This document shows, in pieces, positions 34,051-44,666 of a DNA stretch of 64,000 nt. Source of the DNA: Rhizopus sp. PT2906. Its lineage: Eukaryota > Mucoromycota > Mucoromycetes > Mucorales > Rhizopodaceae. The notes under the pieces were generated by a model that did not search any database, was not told the origin of the DNA, and saw only the letters and a program-made list of their open reading frames with translations. Positions within the stretch are counted from its first letter, which is position 1; each line of letters begins with the position of its first letter. The position numbers and the translations under genes were made by a program. The stretch spans positions 62,001-126,000 of the forward strand of contig JAMYHX010000034.1 in assembly GCA_025529335.1 (NCBI GenBank), given 5' to 3'.

Positions 34051-36248
34051 CTAATGTTTGTTGGTCAATTTTTTGACAGTTCCAATATGACATGAATTAA
34101 CCTAAATATTTGTATGAGATCTATTTATATTTATATATTCATATATGTATACCTTGGTAGCAAATCGTAGTGAACATAACGTTTCATTAAAGTGTTCAGC
34201 CAAAGGAGATATGTTTACAAACATGAGCGTCTTACAGTTACCGCCTAGCGAGTTTCTCAGCAGCCAAGTCAGCTTAGAATTTCTGTATGGAATATGACTT
34301 CCTTCCTTCTTGTTGACCAAGGCATGTATAACATCACCCAATGAACTCAGACTCTTGTTGATTGCCTGTGTCTCCTTGAGTCGATCGCCCACAGAGCCAG
34401 ATAAGGACAGTCTTTCTGAACCAGCCAGATCGATTAAATTCAAAATACCTGACGACCGTTCTCCCGTCTTTTTATTTTCTCCCGTAAGCTGTAACGTGAA
34501 CACACTGTGGCTTCTTGACGATCTCTCGTTCAAATTCGTAGCTCCTGTAGCTCGATTTTGGTTGGCTCTCTTGAGCATCGTCTTTACCTTCGACGGTGAA
34601 TCGAGTTGAACTGATATAAATAAAAGGTTAGCCTCTCCGTCATCGTACATATGTGTGCGTATATATACCTGAAGTCATATCAGTTACTACAGTCTTTCCG
34701 TTCTTTTCGTGACGAATTTCATGCTTGATCTTGCCATAACTTGCTGTATCACCAAGCAAATCATGAATCGTTTCATTATATATCTCCAAGAATGTTCCTT
34801 CCATTGTATATTCCCAGCCAAACTGTCTTAGTTGTTGGGTAACGTCGTATATCTGGTGCACTGCTCTTGGTATCATACCAGACGTTTCTTCTGTTGGCTG
34901 TGGCGGTCCTTGCATAGTGAATGTCTTTCCACTTCCTGTTTGTCCATATCTACATAAAAGCAAATCAATAAAAAAGCTCTCTCTATCAAAAGTAGAATAC
35001 TCCTTACGCAAATATACAAACATTATATCCATCCAAGGCAGATTGGACCAACTGTGATATTTCTTCAAAACATTCGCCTTGATTACACTCTGGTCCAAAC
35101 ACTTTATCAAATGTGAAGGCATATGACTTTGTCGATGATTTTCCCAGTGTCGACGATACTTGTTCAAGCAACTCTATACTCTCATGATCTTCACCCGAAT
35201 AATTGATTTCAGCCAACTGTGACCCTTTATCTCTGGCTATATCATCGTAAGTATTTTTTTTTTCTTTCTTCTTTTTATCTTACCAACGCGTGGACGGACT
35301 CTACAAAAGACTCTAATGTTGCCCTTCAATTCTTGTATTGTATTATGAAGCTTCCTACGATTCGTTTCTTCCTCAATCAACACACTTTCCAACTCTTGTG
35401 CCAACTGCTTCTTCTCTGCTAAATCCTGTTCTAGCGCCTTGACTTCATGTTCACGTTCTTCCAAGACTGTTCTCGAACTCTAAAAAAAAAAAACTCAATA
35501 TCATCCGTTTGTAATGCATTCTATATTACCTGAAGCCTCATTTTCAATGTCACAAGTTCAGCATCCACATCCGCATAAGCTGCCGACGTCTTCTCGACCG
35601 TGACCCGAAGCTTGTTATTTTCAGACTTTTCTTCTTCCAACACTTGACATGTCTCTTGGTATCGTTGGTTATAAGCATCCAGTTCCTGATCTAAACTCTG
35701 CATCTGTTCATTGTATCGTTTATTCTGTTCGACAAGCTCTCGGCTTTTTAAATGAAACTTTTGAATGATAGTATTGATCTCCTCTTCATGACGCGCTTTA
35801 TTGGCCTACAACAAAATAAGCAAGATAGACATGTGTTTTGGTTTTCTTACATTAAGTGTAGTTTCCAAATCTGCCACTTTTTGCTTTGCTTCTTGTAGAA
35901 TCGAGTCTTGATCTTGAACTGAGGACTGTAAATCATGATGTAATTTTTCAATTTCATCCACTATTCTCTATTCATTAGAAAACAAATACACGATTCAAGC
36001 TTATCATTACCTTCATTTCCTGTCTCTTCCAGTTTAGTCTGTAATTGGTTCATCTGTCCTCGGGTATCCCAACTAGGCACCTTCTTTGTTGTCACTGTCT
36101 TTTTGGATTCAGGTGTAGAGGAACGACTGCTGGCTAGCGTCGGACGAACAGGAATACGTGGAGGTGCAGATGTGTTTAATCGGGGACGTCGTGAGTCCTT
36201 GTTTTCAGGGCTGATTTTTCTCTTTAACGGTCGCGATGCTTTACTCAT
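34051..36248 (-). CDS. C-terminal motor kinesin (kinesin-14, Kar3/KIFC-like)
   Basis: Eight exons (36248-36011, 35960-35851, 35805-35530, 35479-35284, 35236-35008, 34949-34669, 34610-34153, 34101-34051) give 612 residues. Layout is kinesin-14: basic, Ser/Pro-rich tail (microtubule binding, residues 1-70), long coiled coil (about 80-260), neck ELKGNIRVFCRVRP, then the motor with P-loop GQTGSGKT, switch I NERSSRSHS and switch II DLAGSE, ending with LRFATKVNSCHIGT. Such minus-end motors act in spindle organisation and karyogamy. The T-tail intron acceptor at exon 2 was chosen by phase, since two nearer AGs cause stops. It shares a 107-bp divergent promoter region with the Sec14 gene. Confidence 0.93.
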
Positions 36249-36355
36249 TATTAAAAAAAAAAAAATATAAAAAAAATTAAAAGAAAAAGAGATCCTGTCA
36301 CAATAAAAGGGAGGTCTACTATTTGGCTCTTTTCTTTTTTTTTTATTTTATCTTT

Positions 36356-37656
36356 ATGTTGACTCCTGAACAACAAAGGGAAAGAATAAATCAGCTTCGA
36401 GACCAAATTGGTCAAGTGGACTATCCATTAACAGACGAGGTACATGTATATATGTGTGTGTAAACGATATATCACTGACATAATGTATAAAGTACCTTGA
36501 ACAATTCCTCATTGCTCGAAGTTGGAATGTTGTAAGTTTGACATCATTATAAACACATTTATATATATATATATATATATACATATTTTTTTTTTCAAGT
36601 CAGGAGCCAAGGACCAACTGGTAAAGACCTTTGAATGGAGAAAATCGAATGGAATAGACCTTCACCCAGTAGCAACAAGGGAAAACAAATTACCCGTGTT
36701 ATATGCCGTCCGTGGATACGAGTCAATTCCAGACAGCAACCTCGAGGCACTACCGGGCGTATCTGAATCTGTGCTGAGAATAAACAAGTATATGGGAGGC
36801 ACTTGCTTGCATAAAACAGATAGAGAAGGATGTCCTGTTTACATCGAAAGACTGGTAACACCTATAAGCATTATTAAACAAAGACAATGAACATGTCTAT
36901 TAGGGATATCATAAAGCCAAAGAGATTGCCAAGAATGTAAAAATGGAAGAAGTCGAATGGTATCATATTGCATGCACAGAGTTTCTGAATCGAGTCATCA
37001 TGAAGGATTGTTCAAAGAAAGCAGGACGTATCATCAATAGAGAAACAGTCATTTTTGATTGTACTGGCATGGGCTGGCACCGTAAGTTTTTATATATACT
37101 TGATTGTTCATTGATTGACATCATTTAGAATTGCATATGCCTGCTTTAAACTATATCCGCGCTATTGCTCATTGTGATCAGAATTATTATCCAGAGACGC
37201 TCAACAAACTCTTTTTGATCAATGCACCTTCAGCATTTGTTTATGTTTGGAAAATAGCAAAGACTTGGCTGGACCCAGGGGTAAGATAGTAGTATATACA
37301 TTATATGTATACTAATGTGTGTATATGTGTGTGTGTACAGACAATTGCCAAGATACAGATTTTGGGATCTGACTACAAAGACACTTTACTAAAACAAATT
37401 CCTCCAGAGAACTTGCCTTCCTTTTTAGGTGGTGAGTGTACTTGTGAGCATATGGATGGTGGATGTGTTCCTTCTCAAGGTAAATGATAATCATACAGGT
37501 AGAATATAAAATAACATTCATATAGTATTGAAAAATGCAAAACCTTTGGAAGCACGTGATGATAATGAAAAGGTGTCTACTGCTTATAATACAAGCATCA
37601 TGAACGAAGCGAAAACATCGGCTGTAGTTCGAGGTCCAAGTTTCTACGGACAATAA
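36356..37656 (+). CDS. Sec14-like CRAL-TRIO lipid transfer protein
   Basis: Seven exons (36356-36439, 36493-36531, 36600-36854, 36904-37081, 37129-37280, 37341-37479, 37526-37656) give 325 residues. It starts with the CRAL-TRIO N-terminal helices (LEQFLIARSWNVSGAKDQLVKTFEWR) and has the lipid-binding CRAL-TRIO core: GCPVYIERL, TVIFDCTGMGW, NYYPETLNKLFLINAPSAFVYVWKIAKTWLDP, then IQILGSDYKDTLLKQIPPENLPSFLGGECTC. These proteins exchange phosphatidylinositol and phosphatidylcholine between membranes and prime PI 4-kinases at Golgi or plasma membrane. Exon 2 is only 39 nt. The stop is 19 bp from that of RPP1 on the other strand. Confidence 0.93.
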
Positions 37657-37675
37657 GTTTATTAAACAATCTTTT

Positions 37676-38111
37676 TTAGTCAAAGAGACCTATTTAAATA
37701 AAGTTAGCTTATGTCATATATGTTATATCATTGACGTACCGAAACCCATGTCATCGTCAGATTCTTCCTTCTCTTCTTCCTTCTTTTCTTCTTCAGCAGG
37801 AGCAGCTTCACCGGCAGCACCAGCGGCAGCACCACCAGCAACGGCAGGACCAGCACCAGGAGCACCAACGTTCATGAGAAGAGCCTTGAGGTCTTGACCA
37901 GCGAGGGCCTTGGCATAAAGAGAGAACCAGATGGGTTCAACTTCGACACCAGCAGCAGAGACTAAAGTCTGGAGCTTATCAGCCTATTAAAAGATGGGGG
38001 GAACATGTTCAATCTATGTTTATTACAGTTTTAAAAATAACTCACAGTGATTTCAATGTTGTCATCTTCAAGGATGAGAGCAGCGTAAACGACAGCAAGT
38101 TCAGCAGACAT
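37676..38111 (-). CDS. RPP1: Cytosolic ribosomal stalk protein P1
   Basis: Exons 38111-38046, 37983-37740 and 37689-37676; 107 residues, the normal size. P1 pairs with P2 on P0 to form the flexible stalk that recruits elongation factors. N-terminal helical part MSAELAVVYAALILEDD, Ala/Gly/Pro hinge, Glu/Lys-rich tail, and the universal C-terminus SDDDMGFGLFD. The last exon is only 14 nt and encodes GLFD plus stop. Confidence 0.96.
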
Positions 38112-38256
38112 TTGCTATTATGAAAAGAGAAAGAGAGAAGGATGGATGGAGGGGGGAGATGGATGGATGGATGGACATACTGGGGCCATATGCAAAAATG
38201 CCCCGTTAAAAAACAAGTGTACTTGGCGCTATTTTAATTTTTATTATTTTTTTTTT

Positions 38257-39562
38257 TTAAGAGTGAATGATGGTGCTATTCTCCAAGAACTCAATCAGAT
38301 CGATATCTTCGCGTCTCTTCTTCATTCTAGCTTTTATCTGTTGTCTTTCTCTTTCCAACATGGACAAAATAACAAACTGTTCAGATTTTTCTTGTTCAAT
38401 TTCTGCCAATTTTAATTTCTGCCAGTTTGTATGTTTTGTACATTTCTTGAGAGAACAGGAAGAAAAGGGTTTTTGAGTGACCCATTCAGATTGACTGTTG
38501 AGAAGCGTCAAATCGTGTTCATCTATTGATTCAACCTTTTCCCAAATGGTATCTGGCCAGCTCAGTCTCGAATCGAACCCACAACACTCTTCGTTATGTT
38601 TGTTAGCCAATAGTTCTAAAAACCTCAACTTGTGTTGACACAATTTGATCATTGATTTTGCATGTTGTCTTTCTTCCTTGACTCTACTCAGTCTTGCTCT
38701 ATCATCCATATCCGCAAATGAACTTAACTTTCCTCTTGACAGCGGGTTCTTCATTTCAGCCTGTTCAATACGAGTTCTAGCCACTTGGATACCACAACGA
38801 TCTGAGCAATATTTACTTAAATGTCCAAAGTTTTTGCCCATCCTTGCTGGCCTTTGACAGCCTGTGTTGGCACATGTTGGTTTCCAAGAGGTCTTTTTGC
38901 CAGTGACTAATAATAATAATAAGTAAAATTTTTTTAATTTTTTTTTTTCTCTCTCTTTACTTTTTGAACAATTTTCACAAAAGAACAAGTCAACAAAGAG
39001 TCCTTGTGATTCAGACAAACCAATGCATTCGCCATGGAACCACTGATTACAGTTATCACAGGCAATCATGAACTCGGTTTCTGTATAAGGCCTTTTACAA
39101 ATACAGTGAACTATATTTTCTTCAGGTAAAGCTCTTGTTTGTTTTGTATCTGCTGTATCATTGTTGTTGTTGTTGTTGTTATTATTATTTACAGTCGGCT
39201 TTATCAAATGCTTTGTTGGTGGTCTTCCTCTTTTCACTTTTTTGACTATCTATAAACATAATTAGTATTATTTCCTTTTTTTCTTTCCTATATATTACCT
39301 GTTCATTATTATTAACCACTACTTCTTCTCTTGTTCGTTTATTATTATTATTATTATTATTATGATCATCATCAAGATCAGGGTATGGAGTGATATGAGG
39401 GTATTGCCGATTATGTTCTTCAGGAGTTTCTACAGGTTGCCATTTCAAAATTGGAGCCATTCTTTTTCGTAATGGTAAATGCTTTGTTGTATTATTTGGA
39501 TCTAAGGGACGTAATAAACCTTCATCGTTATTTTCAATAGCAATTGGAGGAAAAGAAGACAT
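38257..39562 (-). CDS. SPP1: Set1/COMPASS PHD-finger subunit (Spp1/CXXC1-like)
   Basis: Exons 39562-39299, 39249-38961 and 38906-38257; 400 residues. Spp1 (Cps40/CXXC1) reads H3K4 methylation through its PHD finger and supports Set1-dependent H3K4me3. The PHD finger is near residues 125-175: CICKRPYTETEFMIACDNCNQWFHGECIG...FFCENCSK. It is followed by the conserved Cys-rich block (CANTGCQRPARMGKNFGHLSKYCSDRCG) and a long helical C-terminal region ending with CTKHTNWQKLKL. Two Asn tracts (7 and 10 residues, from AAT/ATT triplet repeats) interrupt the disordered N-terminus. The DNA-binding CXXC finger of animals is absent, as in yeasts. Confidence 0.88.
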
Positions 39563-39691
39563 GATTATTATTTATTAAATAAGAAAAGAAAAAGAGAGAG
39601 AGAGAGAGAATGGAAAAAAAGGGCAGGGGGGAAAAGGTTTTTTAATTGATAGAGTGTGAAAGAGAGCCAATTAGATTTTTTCCTATATTTT

Positions 39692-40924
39692 CTAAACCAT
39701 GTTTTTGGTTGTTTCCACAGCAACCGCTTCTTTTGTTTCAGTTTTGGGATGAAGGACAAGAATGACAATGATCCAAACAGCCATCATACATACGTTGACT
39801 AATATATTGCTCTTAGTTAAAGTCATAATGATAGTTATTAAAACTTACCATTGCAAATCAGAAAGTCAGAGTCAAACTTGTTACGATTCAGTCGTTTAGC
39901 CTCTGTTAGACCGTCGACCGTCAAGACGATTAAAGCGCTTGAAAACAGAAAGAGAGCGATAGAGAGGATGAGGTTTAAGTCTTGATAGTATCGAATTCTT
40001 GATGTCATAAAAGCAGAATCATTATGGTCCTTTAATTGATACAACAACCTCCTAAATCGAAAATGAGACACAACACCCAGCATCGAGATTGCCAATAATT
40101 CTATTATCCATATTAGTTTTCATAGTTACACACTCACTAGACATACCTATGCCGTACACCAACTCGGGCATGATTTCTTTATAAGTGTAATCATAGATCT
40201 TTCTTGAAAAATTGAATTGTAAGACAGGGAATAGAATAATATTTACAATAGTCCTAATAATAACAACAAATGAGTCATAACACACACAAGAGCACTCTAA
40301 TAATAATTTACCATATAATATATACTTTAAATTCTTTGCTACTCATGAACCTTGCCCCTGCCACGAGTTTAATGAGGTAATTCCAGAAGCATTGCAGCAG
40401 TAATAGTGTTCCTCTATTTGGAATATTAAATATATATATATATATATATATATAAAGATCAACAACATACGTTTGTAACGAGAACCCAATACAGATACTA
40501 TAATCTGTGGGTATGATGATATCCTTGTCTGCTTTTGTCCACAAAAGCTCAGGTTTTGTAATGATTCTACCAGGTCCAATTTGGACAAATCCTTCTTCAT
40601 ATTTAACTCGACATGACACAATGTCTACAAGATGATGAATATACATGAATGAATTCTTGTTCTATATTCTTTTACCATAGTAAAGTTGAAATGGTATCAT
40701 AAAGAATATTAATCCAGTAACAATCGTCTTTAATTCTAATCTTTTGAAGCTTGCAAATGATAGACATTTAAATCCATTGGTTTGATACACTCGATAAATG
40801 TACCAAATATAAATATATACTAATCCAACTGCTCTTTCTAGTATACAGTCAGTAACCATGACAACAACAACAACAACAACAACAACAACTTACGCAGAAA
40901 ACTATAGTCACTAAGATGTGTCAT
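39692..40924 (-). CDS. Seven-TM membrane protein, GPCR-like, unassigned
   Basis: Seven exons (40924-40894, 40837-40676, 40624-40471, 40413-40312, 40253-40147, 40100-39849, 39798-39692) join in phase to 304 residues. I count about seven hydrophobic helices: around residues 15-30, 45-63, 122-140, 153-165, 190-205, 225-250 and 270-285. The N-terminus is short, and the C-terminal ~20 residues are charged (HPKTETKEAVAVETTKNMV). The first intron has a perfect GTAAGT donor and contains a (TTG)9 repeat; an alternative start is Met 40859 within that intron. The loop RKIYDYTYKEIMPELVYG before the fifth helix and the overall size recall fungal GPCR-like or TOM1/TOM3-like proteins, but no family is clear. 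Likely a plasma- or endomembrane protein. Confidence 0.7.
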
Positions 40925-41210
40925 ATTATGATATTAAACAGTAAATAAATAAAAAAAGGAAACTATTAAATTTATTTTTCCAATTCATTTGTCCTCTTTT
41001 TATCTTTTAGCTCCTTTATCTCTACACCTTCAAGGAGTTCTTTGTAAATCGCTTTCAAATGCACGTATCCAAAGGGGGAAAACGGCATTAACGCCTAGAA
41101 AGGATAATGTGTAACATGATAAGTAAGCAGGAATCATTTGACCCCGCATTTTTTAAGTTTAACAATACTTTTTTTTTCTTTTTTCTCTTTTTTTTTTATA
41201 TACTTTGATA

Positions 41211-42552
41211 ATGACAGGACAACAGACGACCGAGGTTAGAAAAGGGTAAGAAAGTGAGTCAAGATGTCTTTTTTTTTTTACCAACGTTCTTTTTTATAAA
41301 GGCACGAATTGGATCAAGCTAAACTTGAAGCGTACTTGACAACCCATGTGTCTGGTTTCAAAGGACCACTTTATATAAACCAATTCAAGTTTGGTCAATC
41401 GAATCCTACTTATCTACTTAGGGACGGAAAGTAAGTGTTTTTTTTTTTATATATTTATATACTTTATAAGCTTGAATCTTATATACCATAAAAAGTCAAC
41501 AGCAGTATGTGCTTCGAAAGAAGCCCCCTGGTGCCTTACTTTCTGCTACCGCACATGCCATTGAACGAGAGTACCGTATCATTCACGCCCTTGGCACCAA
41601 AACGGATGTTCCGGTTCCCAAGGTCTATGTGCTCTGTGAAGATGCGAGTATCATTGGCACTCCATTTTATGTCATGGAATTCTTAAAGGGTCGAATTTAC
41701 GAAGACTGTCGTATGCTGACGATTCCCTTTGAGGAACGCCGACAGCTTTGGCATGCAGCGGTTGAGACGCTTGCTAAGTTGCATCGAGTTGATTTTAAGG
41801 CGATCGGATTAGGCAATTTTGGCAAACATTCTGAATTCTATGAACGCCAGATGAGATCGCTATCCAAAGTGTCACAAGCTCAAGCCAATACCAAAGATGA
41901 TGAGACAGGAGAACTTGTGGGTCCAATTCCTCGATTGGATGATATGTTTGCTTGGTTCAAGAAGAACAAAGCGCATGATCAGGCTACTATTGTGCATGGA
42001 GACTTTAAGGTAAAAAAAGAAGAAGCATAGCTCCCCCTTGAAATTAATATTATTTTTTAATAGATCGATAACATGGCAAGTATATATAGAGAGAGATTAA
42101 AGCTTGAAACACGCATATATAATGACGTACAATAGATCTTTCACCCTACTGAACCCAAAGTGATTGGTATTCTCGACTGGGAGCTGTCTACCATTGGCCA
42201 TCCTTTGTCTGATCTTTCTAATCTTCTTCAATCCTATTACGTACCTGAAGAAAGTGCCATCGGCCTCCGGGGATTCAAGGACGCCAAGGAGCCCCTGCCA
42301 GTTCCAGGAGCAGATGAGCTCATTCAGGTCTATTGTTCCTACACTAACCAGCCCTATCCTCTTCAGGGTTGGAATTTCGCTGTTGCCTTCTCCTTTTTTA
42401 GATTGGCTGTCATCCTTCAAGGGGTTGCCGCTCGTGTGGCACGCAAGCAGGCATCATCTGCAGAGGCAAAACTTCATGCAACCCGATTTAGACCTGTTGC
42501 CCAATTGGTGTTGGATATTGTAGATCAGAGTAATGAACGTAGTAAGCTTTAA
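41211..42552 (+). CDS. Peroxisomal ACAD10/11-type APH-fold kinase
   Basis: Five exons (41211-41245, 41302-41430, 41496-42009, 42064-42075, 42136-42552) give 368 residues. The protein matches the N-terminal kinase domain of animal ACAD10/ACAD11: ATP loop QFKFGQSNPTYLL, YVLRKKPPG, catalytic HGDFKIDN, then the metal-binding GILDWELSTIGHPLSDL. In animals that domain phosphorylates 4-hydroxyacyl-CoAs so that the linked dehydrogenase can eliminate phosphate; here the kinase stands alone. The C-terminus is SKL, a perfect peroxisomal PTS1. Exon 4 is a 12-nt micro-exon (IDNM), followed by a GC-AG intron (ATG|GCAAGT); both are forced by the conserved HGDFKIDN...HPTEP motif. Next on the strand are acyl-CoA oxidase and SCP2, also PTS1 proteins. 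Confidence 0.92.
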
Positions 42553-44666
42553 TAAAATCAAAAGTTCTTGCTATTTTTGGAAGTGCTTTTTTTGCGCGCG
42601 CGCGCGCTAAACTTTTTCATTTTTCCCATATTATTCATCAGAAAAAAGATGTGTGATAAAGTTTATTATATATTTTTTATGACATAAAAAATGCACACGG
42701 TATCTCATTTGTATTTCCATGGACGAAAAAATACTAATGAAGCTAGCTGAGAAAGACCGACTGTGTGTAAGTTATTAGCCTTCAAGATTCACATTGGATA
42801 CTCTGTGAGTCTTACTTTCTTCTCGTCATTCGTCGTCATATTCATTTTCCTCTCTTTTTCTGTTGGACTTGATGAGTCAGGGCAAATAATGAACAGATCA
42901 TCATTTTTCACCCTTAAAACTCTTTACGGCAATTGTCGCCATCAAACATGTAGCCTCATTTTTATAGCATACACCTCTTTTATTGCACACTCCTTTTTTT
43001 TCCTGGAAAGGGCTCTAAGAGTGAAAGGAAGGCAAAGGGGAAAAGTAGTGTTCCTATATTAGAAAACAAAAAATAAGGGAATCCTTGCTTTTGATCGGAA
43101 TGCCTCCCAGTACATCATTATATCAATATAGGGTTTCTTGTATGTGAATCGAATTCATATTCAAACTTGACTGTATTTCTCAAAAGTATTTAAAAGTAAG
43201 GCTGAAAAGAGGGACTATATCCACTTGCATTTTATAGGGTGACTGATAAATGGATGAACGAAGCAAATTTGCCAATATTTGTTAAGGAGGGGGAGCTAAA
43301 TGAAGTATAACAAACATCATAAATGAATGCCCCTTAACTGTGATCAATACCATGTGTGAGAGATAAATCCTCTCCCTAGAATAAATCCAAAAAGACGTAG
43401 GAGAAAAATGTGATGTAATGTTGGAAGATATAAAAATAAGCATAGTTAGAAAAACTTTGGGCTATATATTTTCACCAATATCAGGATTCAACATCTACAT
43501 GACAACAACACTACAGGAGAAAGCGTGGCCTTGAATTACCTAAAGTTTCTCTGAGTGGCCTTTCTCGTCCATCAATTCTGACGAAAACAGATCAAAGCGA
43601 TTTGGAGTTCGTTCAAGTCATTGAGACATTTTTGTAATTTGAGCTGAAATGACAGAAATAAGATCTACCTAGTTTTTTCTTTCCTTCGCTTGAGACTTCC
43701 CCCGAGAGAGAGAGAGAGAGGGGGGGGGGAGAACGCTCTGCAAGATTAAGCCGACGACCAAAGAATGGCCTTCAAAAACGTACAATTCTTTGGGCATAAC
43801 GGTATTGCTTGACTTGGCAAGAAAAATGGTCCCGTAACCTCGTAAGCGTTATTTCGGACGTAGCAGAAGATCAACAAGGCTTATTCTGGAGGAATGATTG
43901 TTTCTGCAATGTTGAATAAACCTTCAGTATTCCACATAAAGCGTTTTAAACACAATGTTCTTGTAACATCCATTTTATATATATATATATTGGCAACTTA
44001 GAGTCTATTTAGATAATCACAATCCATATTTAGTGACTAGAGCTTTTTTTTTTTCTTTCAAAAGCGTCTTGTGGGTCAAACACTTATGTAATGATTATCC
44101 ATTTTGGAAAATTCGATCACTTGGTTCAGAACAATCGAGCAAGTGACGTTATATTAAGAGAACTAAATATAAAAACCAAAATTATAAAAGTGTATAATTT
44201 GAAAGTAAGAAAGAGCATATATGATCTTTACTGTTTCCTTTCATTAGCTGCAGAATTAGCGCTTTGTTAAAAAATAAAAGTAATGATCAACTGTCACATT
44301 ATATGTTACACACATTACTTAAGCATATTCATTGAAAGTGTCTCCTATCAGAATCAAACTAAAAGAGTACATCATTGGCACAGCTAATGTTTTTTTTTAA
44401 TGAGTCTATTTATATCGAGGCAAGCAAACCATTTGCTCTAAAAAAAAAAGGCTTATTTTCAACTTTAATTCAATTATCTGAATTTATAGTCATTGCTAAA
44501 ATTTAGCATTTAAGATTTATAATCATATCCGTACCTTCTTCCGTCGGTTACCGAAAAAAAAACTTGACTAAATGTATTCCCACTCGGCGGTTAAATTTCA
44601 CTACGCTTCTTTTTAATACAGTTACGAAGCGAACCCCTTGCTATTTTTTTCTTCTTTCTTTTTAAC
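42553..44666. other. Gene-free stretch, 2.1 kb
   Basis: No supported gene or RNA. It holds a GC-alternating run (GCGCGCGCGCGCGC, 42594-42608), a purine run (GA)n followed by G9 at 43703-43731, and several AT-rich islands. It separates two peroxisomal genes and is the largest non-coding gap of the right half; it may carry the regulatory region of the oxidase gene. Confidence 0.5.

Noticed and set aside
42763..43062. 99-codon hydrophobic ORF downstream of the kinase gene
   Set aside because: Low-complexity Phe/Ser/Leu composition from T-rich DNA, no splice partners or recognisable domain.
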